DNA of 64,000 bases from Tridacna crocea. Lineage: Eukaryota > Mollusca > Bivalvia > Cardiida > Cardiidae. The translations under genes and the position numbers were made by a program. Positions 47,094-56,379 of the stretch are shown piece after piece; the stretch's first letter is position 1, and the number at the start of each line of letters is the position of its first letter. The DNA lies in assembly GCA_943736015.1 (NCBI GenBank), contig OX031065.1:53670992-53734991 (forward strand). Reading direction: 5' to 3'. Below the pieces are notes generated by a model. That model did not search any database. It was not told where the DNA came from and was given only the letters and a program-made list of their open reading frames with translations.

Positions 47094-47699
47094 CCTGTAA
47101 GTTTATATAACAAAACGTCCACAAACTTCCCTGAATTAATTCATTATTTCCTAAATTCATTAGTGTTCAGAGATGTATGAAGTGTATTGGAAACCATAAA
47201 GAACTGCGTAGCCTTTTAATGTTTTCCTATTAACATTTAAACATGAAACATGTGCAATAACGTAATGCTTTTTGACCAGACTTTATTACTTTTCACAGCG
47301 TTCTTTTGCGAAAGGGAGACTAATCAAAATATTGAAAAAGAGCAGGATTATTTTTTTAATGAAAACGCAAATGCGCTGAATTCCTGGAAAACCGCACAGA
47401 TATTTACCATAAAATCAACACCTTCAAGGCTATTTGGCAAAAAACAAGGGCTTCCGTAGGCGGCATTAACCAAGCTTGATCAGAAGACATAGAGAGTGCA
47501 GTCTGGTTTTTGGCCTGTACTGTTGGCTTGTTATTTAAGCTTATGAGGTTAATCAAAGTGCTGAAAGCACCGATGGTTAGAGGCAGGTAGTAAATGCAAA
47601 TTAGGGTAAAGCAATATTTGCATTCAGTCGTGAAATATCCAGTTAAAAAGTAAAAGAAAAAAGTATCGGCTGCAGTTGATGTAAGTGAAAATAGTAAGT
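47094..47699. other. Upstream of the hormone gene, no exon identified
   Basis: No open frame of note apart from 69 codons at 47250-47459. Non-coding first exon(s) and promoter of the hormone gene could lie here or beyond, but nothing marks them. Confidence 0.35.
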
Positions 47700-47890
47700 C
47701 TATTTCTCGTGATCTGATTGGTTAACATGTCGGGAACATATATCAGCGTCGGAAAAAACCGGGATAGTTTGGTAAAGAGTTAAACTGCTAAATACAATGA
47801 ATCCTGGCAAAAACCATGTAAAGCCAGTTTCCCTTTTAAGTGCCCTGTAAATATCAGTACACGTGCAACACAACATTCAAAGTCAAGAAG
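47700..47890. mobile_element. G element fragment with a foreign piece inside
   Basis: CGTGATCTGATTGGTTAACATG and CAGTTTCCCTTTTAAGTGCC match the mirror of 62880-62990; in between lies GGATAGTTTGGTAAAGAGTTAA, which looks like a THM end. Confidence 0.6.
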
Positions 47891-47903
47891 GGGCATTTAT
47901 ACC

Positions 47904-47908
<5 letters not shown>

Positions 47909-47955
<47 letters not shown>
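47909..47955. repeat. (CT)n microsatellite
   Basis: About 23 CT units, roughly 155 bases before the splice acceptor, therefore inside the predicted intron of the hormone gene. Confidence 0.9.
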
Positions 47956-47959
<4 letters not shown>

Positions 47960-48100
47960 CTGACAGAAAGAAAGTCATATCAGATGGCTTTGAAGAAAAA
48001 TTATGTTTTCTACATTTGGGGTTCAGGATGTTGACATATATTTCATTAACTTTGAGTTATAAAAGTCTCTCTTCTATACACATTACCTTTTCGTGTGTGT

Positions 48101-48111
48101 TTTTTTTTCAG
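48101..48111 (+). promoter_or_regulatory. 3' splice site before the hormone start codon
   Basis: A run of T ending in CAG (TTTTTTTTCAG), then GAGA and the ATG at 48116. It implies an upstream non-coding exon and removes the apparent in-frame extension that starts at a GTG at 48095. Confidence 0.8.
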
Positions 48112-48115
48112 GAGA

Positions 48116-48724
48116 ATGTTCCGTCTTGCTGTTTTTTACCATGTTGTGCCAGTGGCCGTAGTATTAGTTTGGTCGCTTGCAAAAGTGGACTCGTGCTCAC
48201 TAGAATGGGCAGAACTCGATATCGAGCATCCAGGCTGCATTCCAAGACGTTTGTTGGTCAAAGGTTGTCGTGGAACGTGCTCATCCTACACGCGACCATC
48301 ACAAATGTTTCCAGGCCAACTTGAACGCTTTTGCCAATGTTGTGACGTAGACAGTATGCGCTTGCGCAGAGCAATTATATTTTGCCCAAACACTGAAACG
48401 AATCCCCCACAATTACGCCGAATGGCTGTGACAATGAAAATACCGCAATCGTGCCGATGCCGACCATGTACGGAAACACCCGCGCATGTGATCCCAGCCG
48501 AGGACGAATTTTTGCAGAATGGAAAACGAAGTTATGACTTTAATCCAACGAATCACACCGGGAAAACGCCTTTGGGTCGTTCTACTAGAAATATTTCATC
48601 GAAAGCAGTGACAAATAGTAATAACGACCGCAAGATACATTTAAATGAGTTGTTAAAGATGGATATACCTTTTATCTTTGTAGAGGACCATGCCCTTAAT
48701 TTTAGCGTCCACGACGTCAATTAA
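48116..48724 (+). CDS. burs: Bursicon alpha-type cystine-knot hormone
   Basis: Secreted glycoprotein hormone subunit of 202 residues. Residues 1-26 form a signal peptide (hydrophobic core VFYHVVPVAVVLVW). Residues 27-118 are a C-terminal-type cystine knot with 11 cysteines (27, 41, 51, 55, 73, 75, 76, 90, 113, 115, 118). As I recall the insect bursicon alpha sequence, the gaps match it exactly up to the eighth cysteine and the two share PGC-P, C-G/R-C-SY, ER-C-CC, FCP and C-CRPCT. In insects burs pairs with a second subunit (pburs) and acts on a leucine-rich-repeat G-protein-coupled receptor; the partner gene is not in this window. Unusual: the whole coding region is one exon, and an 84-residue tail (119-202) follows the knot, with a GKR at 136-138 and sequons at N146, N159 and N195. 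The start is chosen because the signal peptide begins there and an acceptor lies just before it. Identity is strong; the subunit assignment (alpha, not beta) rests on the CRPCT region. Confidence 0.92.
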   Translation: MFRLAVFYHVVPVAVVLVWSLAKVDSCSLEWAELDIEHPGCIPRRLLVKGCRGTCSSYTRPSQMFPGQLERFCQCCDVDSMRLRRAIIFCPNTETNPPQLRRMAVTMKIPQSCRCRPCTETPAHVIPAEDEFLQNGKRSYDFNPTNHTGKTPLGRSTRNISSKAVTNSNNDRKIHLNELLKMDIPFIFVEDHALNFSVHDVN

Positions 48725-48776
48725 ATCTAATACTTGCTAGAAACTTGAGCTGGACGAATTGCTGTCGTGCAGTCAT

Positions 48777-49005
48777 TTAACCCTTTCCCAAACGACAAAC
48801 TTTTGGACTAGACCAAATTGAAAGCATTTGGAGACGACAATTCAACTCTTGCTGAAAAGATGATTTCTGTCTATGGTAGGGTAGAAAACATTGTGGTAAA
48901 AGGAGAAAATGCTGTTTACCAGCATTTTCTCCTTTTCCCACAATGTTTTCAAAAGGCTACTATTCCAGATCCTTAAAAACAAGGGATTCTTTGGGAAAGG
49001 GTTAA
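48777..49005 (+). mobile_element. THM hairpin element, 53 bases after the hormone stop codon
   Basis: TTAACCCTTTCCCAAACGAC to CTTTGGGAAAGGGTTAA, complete edges and hairpin. No AATAAA lies between the stop and this element (an ATTAAA overlaps the stop codon), so the element may be part of the 3' untranslated region. Confidence 0.87.
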
Positions 49006-49225
49006 CTCTGTAACAGACAATACAGTAATAAACTCGTCAAGCATTTGCAGACAGCGCATTAAATGGGAATCAAAGGATGAGATTTGTCTGTGAAAGGGTG
49101 GAATACAATTGGAAATGGAAGAAAAAATGCTGGTTATCGACATTTTTCTTCTTTTCAAACAAGGTTTACAAAACCTTCTCCGCCATAGTTGTTAAAAATT
49201 CCGGATTGTCCTGTAAAAAGTTTAT
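49002..49225 (+). mobile_element. THM hairpin element, degenerate, joined to the previous one
   Basis: Shares TTAA 49002-49005; arms reduced to GGAAGAAAAAATGCTGGTTA and a poor mirror; right end GTCCTGTAAAAAGTTTA. Confidence 0.6.
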
Positions 49226-49417
49226 GAATATAAAGGAAGTATTATGTAGTAGACTTGTATTAATTTGAGCAGCGTGAAGAATTTGATATCGCGCGAGACC
49301 GAAAATCGAGCGAGATTTCATTTTTTTTCCCTAGCGAGAGGCAAATATACTACTCAAACTTTGATAGGGATCACTTACATATTTTGTGTATGGGTTTATA
49401 AGTTACAACAGTTTTGC

Positions 49418-49633
49418 ATAAACTCTTTACCATACTGTAAAACTCTAGATTGAAAGCATTTGCTTACCAAAAAGTAAATGCAACGTGCACTATGCTGTCT
49501 GTAATAGGGTAGAAAACATTGTTGAAAAAGGAGAAAATGCTGGTATCCAGCATTTTCTCCTTTTCAAACAATGTTTTCCAAAGGCTTGTTTCTCAGTGTC
49601 TTTAACAGTCGACATTGTGAGGTAAAGGCTTAA
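49418..49633 (+). mobile_element. THM hairpin element
   Basis: AACTCTTTACCATACTGTAA to GTGAGGTAAAGGCTTAA; hairpin GGAGAAAATGCTGGTATCC. Confidence 0.8.
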
Positions 49634-49639
49634 CGATCT

Positions 49640-50250
49640 ATTTCCATCGGTCAGTTTATCGCTCAGTGTGGCAATGTAACTTATTGTAAAATGATACATG
49701 ATACATGCCACATATATATATTTAGAGTGAATCTTTTAGGGTGATCCCTAGCAAATTTTGAGTAGTATACAAACATTAGGAAAGTTACCACAACATAAAT
49801 TGTTATTTATCATATACCAACCGTAACGTAATACTGCAATTATTGACAATGTATTCAAAAACGGTTAAAAAACTGTAATATCGTATTGGTTAGTGACCAG
49901 TAGTGTCGGTTAATTATAAATGGCGGATTAACATAACGGGGTATTATTTCTTTTAATTTATCCAATCGCAACTGACTTTGTGTAGATACAGATTTTTTTT
50001 CTGTTATGTCTGATCTTATTCGCATCCGATGCATGTTAATGCAGTTAGGATGACAAAGTTATGTCATAAAGATCTGTCTAATCTGCGATACTAACCCTCC
50101 CCGATTATATGAAGCCACTGTTGCTTTCAAAATAGAATACAGGAATGTCTCTGAATGAATTTTACTTTATTTCACACCTACAATTTAACGTCCAATGAAA
50201 TAGGTTTAATACTACCACGTGAGTACAAAATATCTTAGCTTGTATTAGGC
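49640..50250. other. No supported gene
   Basis: AT-rich; nothing recognised. Confidence 0.4.
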
Positions 50251-50256
50251 ACTGTA

Positions 50257-50355
50257 GAGTCCAATACGAATTTTTCAAAACGAGGCTTGAGTCCAATATG
50301 GATTTTTCAAAACGAGGCTTGAGTTCAATATGGATTTTTCAAAACGAGGCAAGAG
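50257..50355. repeat. 33-base tandem repeat, three units
   Basis: Unit GAGTCCAATATGGATTTTTC followed by AAAACGAGGCTT; the first unit differs by a few bases. Confidence 0.85.
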
Positions 50356-50517
50356 TCCCGAATATCGATATTGGACCGGAAGAGTAGTGTACCGAAGTCT
50401 GTTGTCAAAAAAGCAAATTCAAACCCCTCTTTTGATATGTTTTGATTTTTTTCCAATTGAAATGACCCTATATTTGTCGTTTACTTGAAAGTCAATACGA
50501 AAGTGTGAAATAAAGAG

Positions 50518-50684
50518 GTCATTTAACATGCTTGGGTACAATACTGAATTCAATTGGATTCGTACACTGCAGAACCTGTCTATATTTTGGACTCGGCTGT
50601 CGCCTCGTCCAAAATATAGACTGGTTCTGCAGTGTACTCATCCAATAGAACTCAGTATTGTTCCCAAGCATGTTAAATAACCTT
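50518..50684. repeat. Long inverted repeat
   Basis: Arms of about 75 bases (TTTAACATGCTTGGGTACAA... and mirror) around TCGGCTGTCGCCTC. A second inverted pair (CCGGCGTTTGTGTCGCCATT / its mirror) follows at 50697-50776. Confidence 0.8.
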
Positions 50685-50755
50685 ATATTATTATACCGGC
50701 GTTTGTGTCGCCATTTAATATTCGTGATATTTTCGTCACATGACCATAACTCATA

Positions 50756-51013
50756 ATGGCGACACAAGCGCCGGTGAAAGAAAGATCAATAGATTGTTTT
50801 GTGTGCTGGTCACACAGCATACGGCCAAATATTTTGCTTTTTCCGTATCCAACTAGCAGATACACAATTAAATCTCCTCTTCGAAGTCCTAGATATATCA
50901 TTGATGCGTCATGTTGTTTAAGTTTTAATTATCATTTCTTGTCGTTAGACTGTACTTTTTTGTCTAAATTGTCATCATTCATGGGCACAACCATTGTTTT
51001 ACAATTGGTGTAA
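50756..51013 (+). CDS. Small open frame beside an inverted repeat, doubtful
   Basis: 85 codons starting MATQAPVKERSIDCFVCW at an ATG within the right arm of the 50697-50776 inverted repeat. The opposite strand is also open (50683-50901). No domain recognised; likely element-derived or chance. Confidence 0.15.
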   Translation: MATQAPVKERSIDCFVCWSHSIRPNILLFPYPTSRYTIKSPLRSPRYIIDASCCLSFNYHFLSLDCTFLSKLSSFMGTTIVLQLV

Positions 51014-51224
51014 GATTCTGATCAGTTCAGAAGCTTGAAAAAATAGTTCCATTGTATACAGGTAAATTAATCACCTTGAATGTACCTATAATAATAATCA
51101 TATTTCCTTTGTCTACTTTCTTATGTTACACATGAAACAATTAAACAGTAACAAAACATTTTTTCCTCGGTTTGACAATCTTTATTCTTGTCATCTAGCC
51201 CGTTGCAGAGATGTATGGTGAGGA

Positions 51225-51570
51225 TAACGAACGACACCTCTGCTAGGAGATTGTTTCAGTGATGTTACAAGGTCTCAGTGACGTCACTTATTATTGAATT
51301 GGGGCATTCAGAGGGGAAATTCTATTTCTACAGCGTACTGAATTTTTAAGACCTTAAAACTTTGTTTAACACACGTTCGAATGGTAAAGCTTTGCAGTGT
51401 AATAAAATCGTTGTGCGGTAAGGCGGCAGGGGACTTGGAAACTTACAAGTTCTTGGCTGCAGTGAACCATGTCGCCACATCACCTTCGGTTTGGGCGACA
51501 TGATTCACCACAGCCGTGAACAAGTTTCCATATCCCCTGCCATCTGACCGTACAGCTAATACAAAACCAA
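51225..51570. mobile_element. G element, copy 3 (partial)
   Basis: GTGACGTCACTTATTATTGA, GGGGCATTCAGAGGGGAAAT and the terminal palindrome (GGCGGCAGGGGACTTGGAAA / CCCCTGCCATCTGACCG). Confidence 0.7.
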
Positions 51571-51676
51571 ACGACAAAATGTCAGATGTGTGAACTCGCA
51601 AGCTGATTTATACAAGTTGCAATGATTTGTTTAGATTCAATTTGCATTTTTTAAACAAAACGTAGCTTAAAAACTA

Positions 51677-53191
51677 TACTGCCGAACTAAGGTAAAGGGC
51701 CAGAAGAAAAATCGTCTTTCATAACCCCCAAAAATCAAAGCAACACCTTCAACTCTTGAAATGTTTTGATAAGACATGTAACCTTTCGATTCATGTAAAG
51801 AAAATCACTAAGAAAGAAATTTCATTTGCGCAGCAAGAATCGGAAGTAACCTCACCTCACTTTGGAACAGTTGCACGAAATTTCATTCATTTTGGTCAAG
51901 ATCAGTAACGGGTGTGACCACCCTGGGCTGCAAGGCATTCACCGATCCATGGGTGAATTGAGTTCACATGGTCAAGAAGATAACGCCATACCTCATCGCG
52001 CTAGGGCGGTCCAAGATGTCTTGCAGCATCATGAGATTGGGAGGATGAACTGGCCAGCTCGATCACCTGACTTAGCGCCCATAGAACACCTCTGGGACAT
52101 ATTTGGGTGACGGGTGAAGGACAATCACCCCACCTGCTGATGTAGATCAGCTCTTCCTATTCCTGCAACAGGAGTGGATGGCAATCCCTCAATAGATGCT
52201 CCAGAACCATGTGAACTGAATTCACCCATGGATCGGTGAATGCCTTGAAGCCCAGCGTAGTCACACCCGTTACTAAACTTGACCAAACTGAATGAAATTT
52301 CGTGCAACTGATCCAAAGTGTGGTGGGGTGTTTCCAATGCTTGCTGCGCGAATGAAATTTCTTTGTTAGTGATTTTGTTTACATGAATCGAAAGGTTGTA
52401 TGTCTTATTAGAATATTTCAAGAGCTGAAGGTGTTGCTTTCATTTTTCCGATTTTGAGAGACGATTCTTCTTCTGGCCTCATACCTTAGTTTAGAACTAA
52501 ATGTGCTCACGGATCGGTGAATGCCATGCAGCTCAAGATGGTCACACCCGTTACTGAACTTAACCTAACTGAATGAAATTTCGTGCAACTAACCTATAGT
52601 GTGGTGAGGTACTTCCAACGCTTGCTGCGTGAATGAAATTTCTTTGTTACTGATTTTGTTTATATGAATCAAAATATTACATGTTATTATAAGACATTTC
52701 AAGAGTTGAAGGTGCTGCTTTCATTTTCCAGTTCATCTTCGCAAGCCAAGACCGACGATTCATTACGTTACTCTACCCTTGGCGGATCGAGCTTGATTTT
52801 TACGTTCACCCAATACGCTTTTTCATTGGATGCAGCCAGCTCTAGCTGCAACGAATGAAATCGCTCGTAGCATTTCATCTTTGATAAAAATAGAACAAGG
52901 TCTCTACCTTTCGAATAAAAGGTAAAACACGGAAACCCATGTGGATGTCTGCTTATCGCGCCATGTGTATTCGTAAGCGGTTTGTAAAACGATATTTCAT
53001 TTGCTTTTAGAAACATGATGTAAAGGGGAGTAATAACTAGCATCCAATAGAGGGCGCATCGCAGGAATCTCGAAATCGGGCTCAATCAGCCAAGGTAAGA
53101 TCCATGTAATGATCGTAGACTTGGCTCGCGAAGATGTTTCCGGTTATGAGACACGATTCTTCCTCCGGCCCTTACCTTTAGTTCGGCAGTA
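51677..53191 (+). mobile_element. Tc1-type (DD34E) element relic with long inverted repeats
   Basis: Edges TA-TACTGCCGAACTAAGG and CCTTTAGTTCGGCAGTA-TA. The left inverted repeat is about 300 bases; a mirror copy lies at 52180-52491 and a second mirror follows to 53191, interrupted by a CATCTTCGC element. Between them survives the end of the catalytic domain (51975-52110): EDNAIPHRARAV with the second Asp at 51979-51981, and WPARSPDLAPIEHLWD with the Glu at 52084-52086, 34 residues later, the Tc1 spacing. The rest of the transposase is absent, so it is a deletion derivative. Confidence 0.8.
52734..53136. mobile_element. CATCTTCGC element, copy 2, nested in the Tc1 relic
   Basis: CATCTTCGCAAGCCAAG to CTTGGCTCGCGAAGATG; flanks TTTCCAGTT (52725-52733) and TTTCCGGTT (53137-53145), a 9-base duplication with one change. 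Confidence 0.85.
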
Positions 53192-53371
53192 TATTTCTCA
53201 GCGACTTCAAAATTGCAAGTCTTTCTATTGTCTTTTAAATTTTTCATAGGATGGTCCTTGCTGGCATCGCGGTACTTGCATGTAATTTCGCCGAAAATTT
53301 ACTACAAAAGAGAGAAGTCACATTTTCTATTTTCCAACACTATGATAAACTGCTGTATGTAAAGCTACCAA

Positions 53372-53600
53372 TTAACCCGTTACCACACAACCGCTACTTT
53401 TGACGACCCTAAGAAAGAAGCCTTTAGGAAACATTGTGGGAAAATGAGAAAATGCTGGTAACCAGCATTTTCTCATTTTCCCACAATGTTTTCTACCCTT
53501 CACTAAACAAATTCTAAACTTTCGGTCACTTTTATTTTGTCATCTGCAAATGCTTTCGATTTGGAAAAGCCTAAAATAGTGTCGTTTGATAATGAGTTAA
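53372..53600 (-). mobile_element. THM hairpin element with symmetric arm change
   Basis: TTAACCCGTTACCACACAAC to CGTTTGATAATGAGTTAA. Both arms read AAAATGAG / CTCATTTT where the family has AAAAGGAG / CTCCTTTT. Confidence 0.85.
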
Positions 53601-53785
53601 TGTTGCTATCAAAGCTTAAGTTGTGTTTCTCAGATAAAAAAATATGTAGGTCAAGCTACCATGTTGACTACATGTGCTCCGAATGGAGTCCGCTGTGGTT
53701 CCGCGTTAACAATTGTGATTTGCAAAATCTTAAAAAAATGTAACTTTTGATGATGTGTCTACATGTAGATCTGTATCTCATATCG

Positions 53786-53858
53786 TCGGTTTACTTAAAA
53801 AATCTCGTAGCTACAGCTTGTTACAAGCTGTAGTTACGAGGTTTTTGAAGTAAACCGA
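53786..53858. repeat. 73-base palindrome, second copy
   Basis: Same centre and arms as 44557-44630 with a few mismatches in the left arm. Confidence 0.82.
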
Positions 53859-53869
53859 GGATAAAAAGA

Positions 53870-53945
53870 GATAAAAGGATGCAGGAAAAAGAGAAAATGC
53901 TAGTTTCTGGCAATATCTTTCTTTCTTACCGTATCGGACCTTGTA
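53870..53945. mobile_element. THM hairpin relic
   Basis: AGGAAAAAGAGAAAATGCTAG with a poor mirror. Confidence 0.35.
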
Positions 53946-54120
53946 GATCAAAGATCAGACAATTTCTTTGCTGTGATCGTGCTTTACAGTTTCCGTAAAA
54001 ATGCACCGAGTCTCGCTTATCCTATGCTCTAATCCTATGCTCTAATAACCCTTAACTTGCTTAGTAAATTAAATGTAACTTTTTATGCTTATAGTATAAA
54101 GCCAAATGTTTCTATTTCTA

Positions 54121-54455
54121 CATCTTCGCAAGCCAAGGCTGACCATTCACTACGCTACTCTACCCTTGGCGGATCGAGCTTGATTTTTACATTCCCCCGA
54201 TACGCTTTTTCATTGGATGTAGCCAGCTCTAACTGCAACGAATGAAATCACTCGTAGCATTTCATCTTTGAGTATCGCTTCATGTGTATTCGTAAGCGGT
54301 TTGTAAAACGATATTTCATTGGCTTTAAAAAATATGATGTAAAGGGCGCTAATAACCAGCATCCAACAGAGGGCGCATAGCAGGAATCTCGAAATCGGGC
54401 TAAATCAGCCAAGGTAAGATCCACGTAGTGATCGTAAACTAGGCTCGCGAAGATG
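54121..54455. mobile_element. CATCTTCGC element, copy 3
   Basis: Complete edges and a perfect 9-base duplication, CTATTTCTA (54112-54120 and 54456-54464). An internal segment present in copy 2 is missing. Confidence 0.88.
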
Positions 54456-54464
54456 CTATTTCTA

Positions 54465-54626
54465 TTACACTTGTGATATCTCCTTATCGGGCAGTGTAGA
54501 TGCTGAGCGCGACTCATTGTTCTTCAGCAGACAGTGTAGATCCAAGATCAGACTGCACATTCTGTGCAGTCTGATCTTGATCTACACTGTCCGCTAAAGA
54601 ACAATGAGTCGCGCTTAGCAGTTTAA
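54465..54626. mobile_element. K element, nearly perfect 120-base hairpin, joined to THM
   Basis: 54502-54621 is an almost perfect palindrome (GCTGAGCGCGACTCATTG... / mirror) centred on ACATTCTGTGC. Its right edge runs into the TTAA at 54623. Confidence 0.8.
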
Positions 54627-54851
54627 CCCATTACCACACCATCCCTACTTTTGACGCCCCTGAGAAAGAAGCCTTTTGAAAACACTGTAGGAAAAGGAGA
54701 AAATGCTGGTAACCAGCATTTTCTCCTTTTCCCACAGTGTTTTCTACCCGTCCCAGATTAAATTTCAATTTTTCAGTCACCTTTATTTTGTCGTCTGCAA
54801 CAGCTTTCAGTTCAAACCAGTCTAAAATTTTGTCGTGTGGTAAAGAGTTAA
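54623..54851 (-). mobile_element. THM hairpin element, joined to K
   Basis: TTAACCCATTACCACACCAT to CGTGTGGTAAAGAGTTAA. Confidence 0.85.
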
Positions 54852-55390
54852 GGGTTAATCTTGAAATATAAGCGTAAATACAACTTACTGAAGTGGATTT
54901 AATCCTGAAACGATGTGTTTTACGTTGAAAACAGAAAATAGCTAGTCAGTGAAATCGATTAACATCACGTCAATTGCGTATTTCATAAATACAGAAATTC
55001 CCTCAAACATATTTTGTACCGTGAGATCTTTATCGTTGTATTCTCAAGGTTCGATTTGTATTTTATTGGAGTTAAGCGCCGTTTGAACAGCTTAGGTCAT
55101 ATCACGACGGCCAGTGCACCTACGAATTTGTTTCATTGCTTTCATACACTATTACTAACGCAAAAGGTCAATGACTAAAATCACACCAAACTAGATCTCG
55201 GAACGTCTTATCCAGTCCTGACATGCATTTGATCGGAAAACCCGTTTCAGTCAGGATGGAGCGTGTAATTTTGGCCTGAAAATGCCTGAAGCCCCAATCT
55301 CACCAAACCTTTTTTTAGAAAGTCTTGCCTTAGCCAACAAAAATGATTTCGGCCGGTAAAATGCTAAACCACTGCCTCGCGTCGCGTCTT
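54852..55390. other. Nothing recognised
   Basis: No gene or element that I can support. Confidence 0.4.
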
Positions 55391-55774
55391 TAAGGTAAGA
55401 CCTGTGTAATGCACTTCCGGTGAACATTTGGCAAAAATTCTAATTGGTTGTTAAATAAGGATAAATAAGGATTTTTGCCTAAATAATATTTTTGCACATT
55501 TCTAAAGGATCAGAAATTCCGTTTATTTCTATCTTGAAACTTTTTCTTGATACTTTTGATTTGTTTTTAAAAAGGGAGGTAATTATTATCTTTTTTTTTT
55601 TTAAATTGAGAATATAGCGGTTTTAGATTTATAAATGATAATTCAAAGAAGGAATAAATGGAAAGAATGAAAAGGTGAAAGTAGTTCAATAATACTCATT
55701 TTCAATTATAGCTAAGTTTGCAGGAAGATACTTTAGTGGAAATAGCTGTTTTCCATTACACAGGTCTTACCTTA
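55391..55774. mobile_element. X element, copy 4, with clear inverted ends
   Basis: TAAGGTAAGACCTGTGTAAT and its exact mirror ATTACACAGGTCTTACCTTA bracket 384 bases homologous to the other X copies. Non-coding. Confidence 0.8.
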
Positions 55775-56123
55775 ATGGGGTCAAAGTACGGAAGTTCCGT
55801 TTGTAGTACGTTCTTGATTTATGTACGTTGTCACCCCGTCTGATTACAGCACGGGATGGACTGCAAAAAATATTGAGCAAGGTCTGGTGCACCCTTCCCG
55901 TCCTAACCGTTCCATTTAGTTTGTAAACGTATGGTAAAACATTGCCAACACGTACCCTCCGTCGAACACAGTTCAAGTCCGTTTAGCAAAGTTTTCGGAA
56001 CGGAGTGAGAACGAGTTTTGTGTGACGGGGGTATAAGGCTTCACAATCTAAGGTTCGAGACCGTGTAATTGGCCTCATTTTGAGAATACGTGCGTATTCT
56101 TCGTTGAACGGTTCGGTTATCTC
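55775..56123. other. Nothing recognised
   Basis: A 69-codon - frame (55767-55976) overlaps the X edge; not convincing. Confidence 0.4.
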
Positions 56124-56353
56124 TTAACCCTTTACCACACAATGACGACTTTTGGCGACCCTTGGAAAGAAACCTTTTGAAAACATTGTGGGAAAAGGAG
56201 AAAATGCTGGTAACCAGCATTTTCTCCTTTTTCCACAATGTTTTCTACCCTATCAATAAACAGTTGCACCATTTGAGCCTTATTGGAATTGTTGTCTGCA
56301 AATTGCTTTGAATATGAACAGGACTAAAATTTTGACGTCTCGTAAAGGGTTAA
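56124..56353 (-). mobile_element. THM hairpin element
   Basis: TTAACCCTTTACCACACAAT to CGTCTCGTAAAGGGTTAA, complete hairpin. Confidence 0.87.
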
Positions 56354-56379
56354 CGTAAGAATAACAATGACGTCCGAAT

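Noticed and set aside
48095-48115. Upstream in-frame extension of the hormone
   Set aside because: It crosses a clear splice acceptor and starts at a GTG; the signal peptide begins at the ATG at 48116.
47863-48324. 153-codon frame overlapping the hormone in another frame
   Set aside because: Built from the CT microsatellite plus the shadow of the hormone exon.
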